From NCBI RefSeq assembly GCF_028416635.1, contig NZ_CP114013.1:2046001-2110000 (forward strand): a stretch of DNA of 64,000 nucleotides, written 5' to 3'. A program made the position numbers and the translations under genes. Positions 7,228 to 15,535 of the stretch are shown one piece after another (within the stretch, counting starts at the first letter, position 1; each line of letters opens with the position of its first letter). The notes under the pieces were generated by a model. It did not search any database. It was not told where the DNA came from and worked only from the letters and a program-made list of their open reading frames with translations. The stretch comes from Baekduia alba (GTDB lineage Bacteria; Actinomycetota; Thermoleophilia; Solirubrobacterales; Solirubrobacteraceae).

Positions 7228-8875
7228 TGAAGCTGGAACAGGCGCGCAGCACAGGAGCAGCGCCATGAACTGTTGCGAGCAGGGCACGGAGACCAACGCC
7301 GCGCCGGGTGGCCTGCTCACCTGGCCCGTCACCACGTCGTCACCCGAGGCCCAGAGCGCCTTCGATCGGGGCATGGCGCTGGTGTACTCCTTCAACCACC
7401 CCGCCGCGGACCGCGAGTTCCGCGCCGCAGCGGAGCACGATGCCGGATGTGCGATGGCTTGGTGGGGGATCGCACACGTCAAGGGCCCCCACATCAACAT
7501 CCCGTCGGTGCCGCCGGCGCACGCACGTATCGCGTGTGAGGCGCTTGCCCGTGCACGAGCCCTTGCCGTCGACGCGACCCCGCTGGAAGCGGCGATGATC
7601 GAAGCGGAGAGCAGCCGCTTCGACGAGTCGGACTTCGCGGCGCCCAGACCTCCGCTGGAGGAGGCATACGCGCAGGCGATGCGCGCGTTGTGGCGCCGGT
7701 ACCCAAGCCATCCGGACATCGGCGCGATGTTCGCCGAGTCGCTGCTCAACCTGCATCCTTGGGATCGTTGGACCATCGACGGCGAGCCGATGTACGACAC
7801 ACCGGAGTCGATGGCGACGCTCGAGCGGGTGTTGGAGATGGAGCCCTCACACCCTGGGGCCAATCACTACTACGTCCACACCATGGAGTCCTCGCCCTAC
7901 CCCGAGAGGGCGCTCGCGGCGGCAGATCGACTGCGTGCCGGTCTCCCTTGCACCGCTCTGCGGACGGAGTCCGCACATCTGATGCACATGGCATCGCACA
8001 TCGACAACCGCCTCGGGCGCTGGGCGGACGGCATGCGGCAGAACCAGGCGGCGATCGCCGCCGACAAGACGTTCTTGAGCACCGCTGGTGACGTCGGGAC
8101 CTACGGTCTCTACGTCGTGCACTGCCATCACGTCCTGGCCTATGGCGCGATGATGCGCGGCCAGCGCGAGGCCGCGCTGGCGGCGAGTCGGGCGATGATC
8201 GCCGACCTCCCGGAGGGCCTGCTCGAGCAGGTCGCCCCGTTCGTCGACGGGTTCGTGACCTTGCCGATGAAGGTCATGATGCGCTTCGGCATGTGGGAGC
8301 AGATGCTCGAGGAGCCGGAGGCACTGGAGATCCTCCCTGTCTCCCGCGTCTTCCGGCTCGCGATGCGTGCCACGGCGCTCACCGTGCTCGACCGCCTACC
8401 CGAAGCACAACTCGAGCGCGCGGCCTTCCGGCGCGCCGCCGCCGCGTTGCCCGAGCGCACGCTCGTCGGGCGCAACCCGGCCGCGCTCGTCTTCGGCATC
8501 GCCGACAAGGTGCTGAAGGGTGAGATCGCGGCTCAGGAAGAGCGATTCGACGTGGCGATCACCTCCCTGGAGGAGGCTGTCGATCTTGAGTCACGACTCC
8601 GCTGGGCGGAGCCGCCCGACTGGATCCAACCGGTCAGGCACACGCTCGGTGCGGTGTTGATGCGGGCCGGAGAGCACGCCCGGGCCGAGCAGGCGTATCG
8701 GGAGGATCTGCAGCGTTACCCGGAGAACGTGTGGTCGCTGGTCGGGTTGTCGCGCGCCCTGCAGCTGCTGGGCCGTGGTGATGAAGCTGACCGCTGCGCG
8801 ACGCGGTCGAAGGCCGCCCAGGAGGCAGCAGACGTGACGATCGAGACCACATGCTTCTGTCAGCCGCCTGTGTGA
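7220..8875 (+). CDS. tetratricopeptide-repeat protein with Cys motifs at both ends
   Basis: A 551-residue soluble protein overlapping the UbiX stop by eight bases. It is helical, with several TPR-like units (for example AFDRGMALVYSFNHPAADRE, residues about 47-66, and the AEQAYREDLQRYPENVWSLV region near 490-510). The conserved block HPGANHYYVHTMESSPYPER is followed by HLMHMASHIDNRLG, so His residues are concentrated in the middle. The N-terminus carries MNCCEQ and the C-terminus TTCFCQPPV, which could bind a metal. No signal peptide or enzyme domain is seen. Homologous TPR proteins are known but I know of no assigned function; the operon position suggests a role tied to the UbiD or flavoenzyme system. 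Confidence 0.75.
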   Translation: MTDEAGTGAQHRSSAMNCCEQGTETNAAPGGLLTWPVTTSSPEAQSAFDRGMALVYSFNHPAADREFRAAAEHDAGCAMAWWGIAHVKGPHINIPSVPPAHARIACEALARARALAVDATPLEAAMIEAESSRFDESDFAAPRPPLEEAYAQAMRALWRRYPSHPDIGAMFAESLLNLHPWDRWTIDGEPMYDTPESMATLERVLEMEPSHPGANHYYVHTMESSPYPERALAAADRLRAGLPCTALRTESAHLMHMASHIDNRLGRWADGMRQNQAAIAADKTFLSTAGDVGTYGLYVVHCHHVLAYGAMMRGQREAALAASRAMIADLPEGLLEQVAPFVDGFVTLPMKVMMRFGMWEQMLEEPEALEILPVSRVFRLAMRATALTVLDRLPEAQLERAAFRRAAAALPERTLVGRNPAALVFGIADKVLKGEIAAQEERFDVAITSLEEAVDLESRLRWAEPPDWIQPVRHTLGAVLMRAGEHARAEQAYREDLQRYPENVWSLVGLSRALQLLGRGDEADRCATRSKAAQEAADVTIETTCFCQPPV

Positions 8876-8887
8876 CGGACGCATAAG

Positions 8888-9883
8888 ATGAGAGACCCTG
8901 AGCAGTCTGTCTCGTTGTACACGGAGCGCGCGAGCGATCAGCCAGAGGTGCACGAGGTTCGAGTCGAGGACGTGACGGAGGCGGCAGAGGGCGTGCTGTC
9001 GATCACGCTCCGCGCCGAAGAGCGCCGAACGCTCCCGGCGTGGACTCCGGGAGCACACATCGACGTCTTCTTGGCCAACGGTCTCGAGCGCCAGTACTCG
9101 CTGTGCGGTGATCCGGACGACAGGGAGCGTTGGCGGATCGGCGTCCTTCGCGAGCCCGAGAGCCGCGGCGGGTCGGAGTTCATCCATGCGTCGGTGGGTG
9201 CCGGGGACCGTCTGCGCGTCCGCGGTCCGCGCAACAACTTCCCTCTCGTCGCCGCGCATCGGTATGTCCTCGTCGCCGGAGGAATCGGGGTCACCCCGCT
9301 GCTGGCCATGGTCAAGGAGCTCGAGAAGCAGCAGGCGGAATGGCGTCTGCTGTACGGAGGACGCCGGCGCGACTCGATGGCGTTCTTGGGCGAGCTGCAG
9401 GAGTACGGCGAGCGAGTGGCGGTGCGGCCTGAGGAGGAACATGGGCTCCTCGATCTCGACGCGTGGCTGCTCCCACCCCAGACCGATACCGCGGTGTACT
9501 GCTGCGGCCCCGAGCCGTTGGTGCAGGCGGTCGAGTCGCGATGCGAGCGATGGGACCCGGGAAGCCTGCACGTCGAGCGTTTCCGTCCGCGTCCGGGTGC
9601 GCTGGACGGAGCCATGGAGACGTTCGAGGTGGTACTCGAGAAGTCTGGGTTGACGATCTGCGTCGGCGCCGACCAGACGATCGTCGAGGCCGCGGAGCTG
9701 GCTGGGGTGGAGGTCGACACGTCGTGCCGAGAGGGCACGTGCGGCACCTGCGAGACCGTGGTGCTCGACGGGATCCCGGACCATCGTGACTCCTGCCTCA
9801 TGGACGAGGAGAAGGCGACCAACACCATTATGATGGTGTGCTGCTCACGCTCGCGCAGCCCCCGGCTGGTGCTCGACCTCTGA
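8888..9883 (+). CDS. phthalate-dioxygenase-reductase-type flavin/[2Fe-2S] oxidoreductase
   Basis: A 331-residue NAD(P)H-dependent electron-transfer protein of the PDR/VanB type: an FMN-binding ferredoxin-reductase barrel (RQYSLCGD, about residues 68-75), an NAD-binding domain (GGIGVTPLLAM near 131-141; CCGPEPLVQAV near 205-215) and a C-terminal plant-type ferredoxin. Cluster cysteines are C280, C285, C288 and C318 (C-x4-C-x2-C-x29-C). Such reductases normally feed a Rieske oxygenase or an O-demethylase, but no Rieske oxygenase large subunit is in the window. It may instead reduce the Rieske ferredoxin at 21813, a monooxygenase, or the molybdoenzymes. It lies 12 bases after the TPR gene and four before moeA. 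Confidence 0.9.
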   Translation: MRDPEQSVSLYTERASDQPEVHEVRVEDVTEAAEGVLSITLRAEERRTLPAWTPGAHIDVFLANGLERQYSLCGDPDDRERWRIGVLREPESRGGSEFIHASVGAGDRLRVRGPRNNFPLVAAHRYVLVAGGIGVTPLLAMVKELEKQQAEWRLLYGGRRRDSMAFLGELQEYGERVAVRPEEEHGLLDLDAWLLPPQTDTAVYCCGPEPLVQAVESRCERWDPGSLHVERFRPRPGALDGAMETFEVVLEKSGLTICVGADQTIVEAAELAGVEVDTSCREGTCGTCETVVLDGIPDHRDSCLMDEEKATNTIMMVCCSRSRSPRLVLDL

Positions 9884-9887
9884 GCAA

Positions 9888-11072
9888 GTGATCTCCTACG
9901 ACGAAGCGACGTCGGCGATGCTCGCGCTGGCACGGCCCCTCGGGACGGAGCGCATCGACATCGACCGTGCGATCGGGCGCCGCCTCGCCGGCCCGCTGCG
10001 TGCGGCGGTGGACGCACCGCGCTGCCCGATCGCGGCGGTCGACGGGTACGCGATCGCCTCGGGGGCGAGAGGAGAGGGCCCGATGGTGCTGCGCGTCGTC
10101 GGCAGCTCGGCTCCGGGCTCGAAGCCGAGCGCGGACGTCACGGACGGGGAAGCGATCCGCATCCTCACCGGCGCGCCGGTGCCGGAAGGCGCCGAGTGGG
10201 TGGTCATGCAGGAGGACGTGTGCCGCCACCGGGACTCGATCGTCATCTCGCGGACTCCTGAGCGACGGCACATCCGGGAGCAAGCGTCTGACTTCCGGCA
10301 GGGCGATGAGCTCCTGCAGACGGGACGCCTTCTCGACGCCCGTGCCCTCGTCGTCGCGGCAGCGGCCGATCAAGCCGCCGTCGAGGTGTTCCGGCGCCCA
10401 CGCGTCAGCATCGTGGCCACCGGCAGCGAGCTCGTGAGTCCGGGGACGGCCGCCCGTTCGCGTCTGGCCGTGCCTGACAGCGTGTCGCTCGGCGTGGCCG
10501 CGCTGGCGGGGTGTTGGGATGGCGATGTCGTCGACCGGCGCAGGCTCCCGGACGATCTTGCCCGTCTGACCGCGGCCGCCGGCGATGCCCTGGGCGGGGC
10601 CGAGGTGGTGGTCGTGACCGGCGGCGCGTCCGTCGGCGACGTCGACCTCGCGAAGCCGATGTTCGTACCGCACGGATTGCGGCTCGTGTTCGCGAAGATC
10701 GCCAGCAAGCCCGGCAAGCCGGTTTGGATGGGACGAGCGCGGCGACGCATCGTGGTCGGACTTCCCGGCAACCCCAGCTCGGCGCTCGTGATGGCCCGGC
10801 TCTTCCTGGCGCCCTTGCTTCACGGGCTGGCCGGAGGCGATCCCTTCGCGGCGTTGCGCTGGAGACCGGCCCTGCTCCACTCGCCGCTGCCGGCTCCCGG
10901 ACCGTGGGACAGGTTCCATCGTGGCCGCATGGTCGGCGATTCGGTGTGTGCGCTGCCCAACCAGAGCTCGGGCAGCCAGCAGGCGCTGGCCGCGGCGGAC
11001 GTGCTGATCCGCCTTCGCGCGCACGCCCCTGCCGTTCCCGCGGGCGGACAGGTCGAGGTACTGGACTTCTGA
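9888..11072 (+). CDS. moeA: molybdopterin molybdenumtransferase MoeA
   Basis: A 394-residue MoeA protein, which inserts molybdate into adenylated molybdopterin in the last general step of Mo-cofactor synthesis. Family blocks: PIAAVDGYAI (about residues 47-56), ILTGAPVPEGAEWVVMQED, VSIVATGSELV, VVVTGGASVGDVDL (the MoCF-like loop), SKPGKPVWMG and GLPGNPSSALV. Start GTG at 9888. It closes unit A, immediately after the reductase gene, and most simply supports the two molybdopterin enzymes in unit B. The rest of the Mo-cofactor pathway is not in the window, so this is probably a dedicated extra copy. Confidence 0.93.
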   Translation: MISYDEATSAMLALARPLGTERIDIDRAIGRRLAGPLRAAVDAPRCPIAAVDGYAIASGARGEGPMVLRVVGSSAPGSKPSADVTDGEAIRILTGAPVPEGAEWVVMQEDVCRHRDSIVISRTPERRHIREQASDFRQGDELLQTGRLLDARALVVAAAADQAAVEVFRRPRVSIVATGSELVSPGTAARSRLAVPDSVSLGVAALAGCWDGDVVDRRRLPDDLARLTAAAGDALGGAEVVVVTGGASVGDVDLAKPMFVPHGLRLVFAKIASKPGKPVWMGRARRRIVVGLPGNPSSALVMARLFLAPLLHGLAGGDPFAALRWRPALLHSPLPAPGPWDRFHRGRMVGDSVCALPNQSSGSQQALAAADVLIRLRAHAPAVPAGGQVEVLDF

Positions 11073-11096
11073 GCCTGGCCGGCAGGCGACGCCGCC

Positions 11097-12047
11097 CTAG
11101 TCGAGTGCGTGCTGTTCTGAGTTCTCGGAGGTGAACAGCGGCACCTCGTCACCTGCTGCAGGCTTTCGCTCGTCGCCGTACACGATGGTCGGGTCGAGGA
11201 ACCAGGCGCATGGGCCGGTTGGCTCTCCGGTGTCGTCACGCCGTAGCGCGACAACATGCCGGGAAATGGAGTCGACCGTCTCGATGTCGCGACGCACGAG
11301 GCGTCCGGCCTGAAGCTCGGCATCGACAGCGGTCAGGGGCAGGAGCGCGAGGCCGAGCATGTGCACCACCATGCTCTTGGCCGCGTCGATGCTGTCCAGC
11401 TCGGTGATGGCGTCCGGCTCGACGCCGGCTCGCGCGAGGATCCGGCCGATCTCGTCCTCGAAGTTGGGAAGCATGATGATCGGCTCCGTGGCGAGGTCGT
11501 GGAGCTGGAGGACCGATCGTTGGGCGGCCGGATGGTCGGGGGCGAGCACGAGCACGAGCTCGTCGCGGTAGAGCGGCACGCTCGCGAGCTGTGGGTGGGT
11601 CGTGTCGCAGCCGAGCCCGAGCTGTGCGTCCCCGTTGAGCACGAGGCGGATGACGTCGGCGGGATCGCAGGTGCGCAGCGTGATCCGGACCGAGGGCCAG
11701 CGCCGCCTGAACCTCCACAGCATTGGTGGCAGCACGTACGTCGAGAGTGCCGGTGGGGTCGCGAGGGTGAGGTGCTCGGTCGTGCCGTCGTGGAGTCGAG
11801 CCACGTGTTGACGACCCGCCGCAAGCGTGTCCAGCGCTTGCTGGGCGTAGGGCAGGAACACCTCACCCGCGTCTGTCAGCCGGACGCCGCGAGCGGTGCG
11901 CACGAGGAGCTGCGTGCCGAGTTCAGTCTCAAGGCTCTTTATCCGCGCGGTCAAGGCGGGCTGAGAGATGTACAGCGCCTGAGCTGCGCGCGACACACTG
12001 CCGATGCGTGCCGCCTCGACAAAGCCCTCGATTCGATCGAAGACCAT
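11097..12047 (-). CDS. LysR-family transcriptional regulator of the island
   Basis: A 316-residue LysR-type regulator: HTH at residues 3-62 (FVEAARIGSVSRAAQALYIS, then QPALTARIKSLETELG) and a co-inducer-binding domain starting with HLTLATPPALSTYVLPPML. The ATG at 12047 is chosen because it gives the standard LysR N-terminus; an upstream GTG would add 17 unrelated residues. It is divergent from the UbiD gene with 126 bases between, holding the second copy of the repeated promoter element and a TAGC-N4-GCTA dyad (12061-12072). By the usual LysR arrangement it should control itself and the UbiD unit, and through the shared element probably also the unit starting at 3760. Confidence 0.9.
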   Translation of the reverse strand: MVFDRIEGFVEAARIGSVSRAAQALYISQPALTARIKSLETELGTQLLVRTARGVRLTDAGEVFLPYAQQALDTLAAGRQHVARLHDGTTEHLTLATPPALSTYVLPPMLWRFRRRWPSVRITLRTCDPADVIRLVLNGDAQLGLGCDTTHPQLASVPLYRDELVLVLAPDHPAAQRSVLQLHDLATEPIIMLPNFEDEIGRILARAGVEPDAITELDSIDAAKSMVVHMLGLALLPLTAVDAELQAGRLVRRDIETVDSISRHVVALRRDDTGEPTGPCAWFLDPTIVYGDERKPAAGDEVPLFTSENSEQHALD

Positions 12048-12072
12048 CTTGCGCGATTTATAGCACGCGCTA

Positions 12073-12157
12073 CGAGCCATCAAAAGAACGGATGGCACGC
12101 GTGAAAGTTCGATTGGACGGGTTACCGGCGCGAACCTACGCTACGGCCACTACGCGA
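12073..12157 (+). promoter_or_regulatory. 85-bp repeated promoter element, copy 2
   Basis: Second copy of the element at 3561-3645, 80 of 85 bases identical without gaps. The same hexamers TTGGAC (12113-12118) and TACGCT (12137-12142) are kept with an 18-base spacer, pointing at the UbiD gene that starts 17 bases after the element ends, with an AGGAGA ribosome-binding site at 12163-12168. A TAGC/GCTA dyad just upstream (12061-12072) is a possible LysR-binding site but is not in copy 1. Conservation of the spacer and flanks, not just the hexamers, suggests that a regulator reads this sequence. Confidence 0.7.
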
Positions 12158-12173
12158 ATCCAAGGAGAGATGG

Positions 12174-13694
12174 ATGGATGCGGAAGCGGCGGTAGCCACG
12201 CCGGAGAGGGGTCGGCTCGCAGGCTTTGACCTGCGGATGTGGATCGAGGAGCTGCGGAGGCTCGGCGAGCTCAGCGTCGTTCAAGGAGCGGACGCGGACC
12301 TCGAGGTCGGTGCGATCACCGACCTCAATGCCAAGATCCACGGGCCTGCTCTCCTGTTCGTCGACATCGGTGGGCACGAGGGACAGGGCCAGCTGCTGAC
12401 GTGCACGCTGTCGCGGGCTGCGCGCCTTGCGTCCGCCCTCGGCTTCGACCCGGGCATCGACGATCAGGCGCTGGTGGAGGAGCTTCGCGGCCGCCCTCGG
12501 CAGTGGCGCGAGGCCGCTCCGCGGTTTGAGCCCGTCGTCGTGACCGATGCGCCGATGTTCCAGAATCGGCTGTCGGGGACGGAGATCGACATGCGTCGTT
12601 TTCCCGCTCCGTTGTGGCATGAGGGCGATGGAGGGCGCTATCTCGGAACGGGCGGATCCATGATCACGCGCGATCCCGAGACCGGCATCGTCAACTGTGG
12701 CACTTATCGCATCTGCGTCCACGACGAGCGCCGTCTGGGCGTGTGTATCGAACCGTATAACCATGGTGCGATTCACCTGCAGAAATATCGTGAGCGGGGC
12801 GAGCCGTGCCCGGTCGCCATCACCTTCGGACACGGACCGCTCGTCTACATCGCGTCCTCGATGCCGCTCCCGTACGGCGTCTGCGAGCTCAACGTGATGG
12901 GCGCCATGGCAGAGGCGCCCATCGATGTCATCGAAGGGGAGCTGACCGGCCTGCCGATCCCGGCGTCGTCTGAGCTGGTGATCGAGGGTTGGATCAACCC
13001 TGGCGACGTCGACTTCGAGGGCCCGTTTGGTGAGTTCACCGGGTACTTCGCCGGCGGACGCGAGAAGAACCCTGTGATCCAGGTCGAGCGCGTCTACTTC
13101 CGTGACGACCCGATCGTCTACGGGTCGCTCACCGGCAAGCCGCCGTTCGACCACTCCTACTGGCGCTGTGCGATCGAGTCCTCGATGCTCGTCGACGAGC
13201 TCGCCGACGCCGGGATCCCCGACGTCAAGGGCGCCTGGAAGCACGAGGCGGGCTCCGCGAACTTCTTCACCGTCGTGGCGATCAAGCAGCGGTACGCCGG
13301 CCACGCGCAACAGGTCGGCGTGGCTTCGGCGCTCGTCGCCGGAGGCGCCTCGATGGGGCGCTACGTCGTCGTCGTCGACGAGGACGTCGACGTCATGGAT
13401 CTCGACGAGGTCGTCTGGTGCCTGTCGACGCGGACCGATCCCGCGCGGAGCATCCAGGTGCTCCGCGACACCCCGACGAACCCCATCGACCCGATGCTCG
13501 AGGACGCCGAGGCGTCGTGGACGGGATCGCGCGCCGTGATCAACGCCTGTCGTCCCTTCCACCGGCTCGACACGTTCAGCAAGGTCGTGAGCGTGAGCCC
13601 GGAGCTCGCCCAGCGCGTCCGTGCTCAGTGGGGCCGGCAGCTCGGGTGGCCGATGACGACGGCCGACATGTCGCGCAGCGACGAGCCGTCATGA
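12174..13694 (+). CDS. UbiD-family prenyl-FMN-dependent (de)carboxylase
   Basis: A 506-residue UbiD-family enzyme, which reversibly removes carboxyl groups from aromatic, heteroaromatic or alpha,beta-unsaturated acids using prenyl-FMN. The catalytic triad equivalent to Fdc1 Arg173/Glu277/Glu282 is visible: Arg179 in the GTYRICV block, and Glu282 and Glu287 in DFEGPFGEFTGY. Other family blocks are SSMPLPYGVCELN and VVDEDVDVMDLDEVVWCL. ATG at 12174 follows AGGAGA. It is first in unit B, directly after repeat copy 2. The substrate is unknown; neighbours argue for an aromatic acid. The cofactor would come from UbiX at 6637. Confidence 0.95.
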   Translation: MDAEAAVATPERGRLAGFDLRMWIEELRRLGELSVVQGADADLEVGAITDLNAKIHGPALLFVDIGGHEGQGQLLTCTLSRAARLASALGFDPGIDDQALVEELRGRPRQWREAAPRFEPVVVTDAPMFQNRLSGTEIDMRRFPAPLWHEGDGGRYLGTGGSMITRDPETGIVNCGTYRICVHDERRLGVCIEPYNHGAIHLQKYRERGEPCPVAITFGHGPLVYIASSMPLPYGVCELNVMGAMAEAPIDVIEGELTGLPIPASSELVIEGWINPGDVDFEGPFGEFTGYFAGGREKNPVIQVERVYFRDDPIVYGSLTGKPPFDHSYWRCAIESSMLVDELADAGIPDVKGAWKHEAGSANFFTVVAIKQRYAGHAQQVGVASALVAGGASMGRYVVVVDEDVDVMDLDEVVWCLSTRTDPARSIQVLRDTPTNPIDPMLEDAEASWTGSRAVINACRPFHRLDTFSKVVSVSPELAQRVRAQWGRQLGWPMTTADMSRSDEPS

Positions 13695-13757
13695 CCCGCG
13701 ACGGCATCGCTGTCCTGCGACGCGCACCCCGGCTCAGGCGGCTTGAGGGTCACACCC

Positions 13758-15296
13758 ATGATCATCGACGAATGGAGCATCGTGGCTGAGTCACGAACGG
13801 AGCTTCCGTACGCGGAACGTGTCGCGACGGTGCTCGCCGGACAGAGCGAGCCGCATCTGCTGACCGGTGAGCAATACCTCGAGACGCTTGCCGACGGTCG
13901 TCGTCTCATCGCACCGGACGGGACGGAGATCGAGAACGTCGCCGCCCATCCGGTGACGAGTGCCGCGGCGAGCACCTTCGCCGCGATCATGGACCAGCAG
14001 TTCGATCCACGGCTGCGCGAGGTCGTGACCTACGTCGATCCCGAGACCAACCGGCGCAAGAGCCGGGGTTGGCAGGTGCCGACGACTCGGCAGCACCTGT
14101 TCGCACGGCGCGAGCAGATCGGCGTCACGACGCGTCAGACGCTCGGGTTCTTCGGTCGCCCGCCCGACTACGGCCCCGCGCTGGCGCTGGGCTTCCTCGC
14201 GATCATCGACCGGGTGGAGAGCGAGAGCCCGGAGTTCGCGGAGAACATCCGCCGGTTCGTGCAGACCGCGGGCGAGCGCAACCTGCTGAGCACGGACCTC
14301 ATCGGTGACAACCAGAGCGATCATCGCGTGCCGCGCAACGACCGGCCGTCGACGCTTCGGGTGGTGGAGGAGCGATCCGACGGGATCGTGCTGCGCGGAA
14401 GCAAGAGCGCGGGCAGCTCCGGACCGTTGGCGCACATGTTCACGCTCACCACGAAGCTGGGTGAAGGACTCGGTCCCGAGGGAGCCATCTGGGCGGTCGT
14501 CCCCGTCAACAGCGACGGACTGTCGCTCGTCATGCGGGAACCGACGGTTTCGAGTGGTGCGTCGCGCGAAGACCATCCACTGAACGTCAACGGCGAGGAG
14601 ATGGATCAGATCGTCATCTTCGACGATGTCTTCCTGCCGCGGGAGTGCGTGTTCAACGTCGGGAACCTCGACCTCCTCCAGTTGCATCTCGACATCTGCG
14701 TGTTCGCCATGTGGCACATCCTCACGCGGCTGTCATACCGAGCGCAGATCTTCGCGGGGACCGCACAGGTGATCACCGAGATCCTGGGCCGAGAGAACGT
14801 TCCTGGTGTTCGCCGCGCCGTTGCCGACATCCAGTTGTACGCCGAGACGCTGAAGGCCTTCTCGATCGCGGCGATCACCGAGAGCCAGTCGTGGAACGGT
14901 GTCGAAGTCCCGAACCCCGGCATCGTCTCGGCCGGCCGCTTGCACTCGATCACGAACTACGAACGAGTCGTCTATCTGCTTCAGGACCTGTGTGGTCAGG
15001 GACTGATCTCCAGGTGGCCGGAGAAGGTCTGGGACCATCCGGAGTTCGGCCCAAGACTCGAAGCGTTCCTCCCGGGGGTTGGCGTCACGGCACGGGAGAA
15101 GAACAGGTTCTTCAACTTCGTCTATGACCTGACCGCGAGCGCCAACGCCCAACGCGTGGCGTTGTTCGAGAACGTCAACGCAGCGCCACCGGCCGCGGTC
15201 GCCGAGCTCGTGTACCGCAACCCGGAACGCGCGAAGTGGGCGCGCGTCGTTCGGGAGTTCGCCGGCATCCCTGCGGAGTCAGGAGCGAGAACGTGA
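13758..15296 (+). CDS. HpaB-type FADH2-dependent monooxygenase (4-hydroxyphenylacetate 3-monooxygenase family)
   Basis: A 512-residue protein of the HpaB/PvcC/TftD family, two-component flavin monooxygenases that ortho-hydroxylate phenols using FADH2 from a separate reductase. Family features are TGEQYLETLADGRRLI (N-terminus), the THP-like region RQHLFARREQIGVTTRQT, LIGDNQSDHR, and the C-terminal helical domain with RVVYLLQDLCGQGLISRWPE. ATG at 13758 has GAGGG eight bases upstream; a GTG at 13782 is an alternative start. It follows UbiD by 63 bases. The HpaC-like reductase encoded at 2138 on the other strand is the obvious electron source. Confidence 0.9.
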   Translation: MIIDEWSIVAESRTELPYAERVATVLAGQSEPHLLTGEQYLETLADGRRLIAPDGTEIENVAAHPVTSAAASTFAAIMDQQFDPRLREVVTYVDPETNRRKSRGWQVPTTRQHLFARREQIGVTTRQTLGFFGRPPDYGPALALGFLAIIDRVESESPEFAENIRRFVQTAGERNLLSTDLIGDNQSDHRVPRNDRPSTLRVVEERSDGIVLRGSKSAGSSGPLAHMFTLTTKLGEGLGPEGAIWAVVPVNSDGLSLVMREPTVSSGASREDHPLNVNGEEMDQIVIFDDVFLPRECVFNVGNLDLLQLHLDICVFAMWHILTRLSYRAQIFAGTAQVITEILGRENVPGVRRAVADIQLYAETLKAFSIAAITESQSWNGVEVPNPGIVSAGRLHSITNYERVVYLLQDLCGQGLISRWPEKVWDHPEFGPRLEAFLPGVGVTAREKNRFFNFVYDLTASANAQRVALFENVNAAPPAAVAELVYRNPERAKWARVVREFAGIPAESGART

Positions 15297-15535
15297 TGGA
15301 CCGCGATCAGTCGTGACGTGAGAACCATGCGGCGATGCATGGACGCGGGGCATCAGATGGTTCCGGCGGCTCGTCCGCTGGGAAGACTGATCAGACCAAC
15401 CCGCGATGCAACGTGACCCGTGCGGCTGGCCAAGGATGGTCAGCGGCGGCTCCTAGGGCCGGGACTCGGCCGTGATTTGAGCAAGCGTTGCGGCGCTCGA
15501 TGCCGCGCGCGATCAAGACCGTAGCGGAGGAAGAG

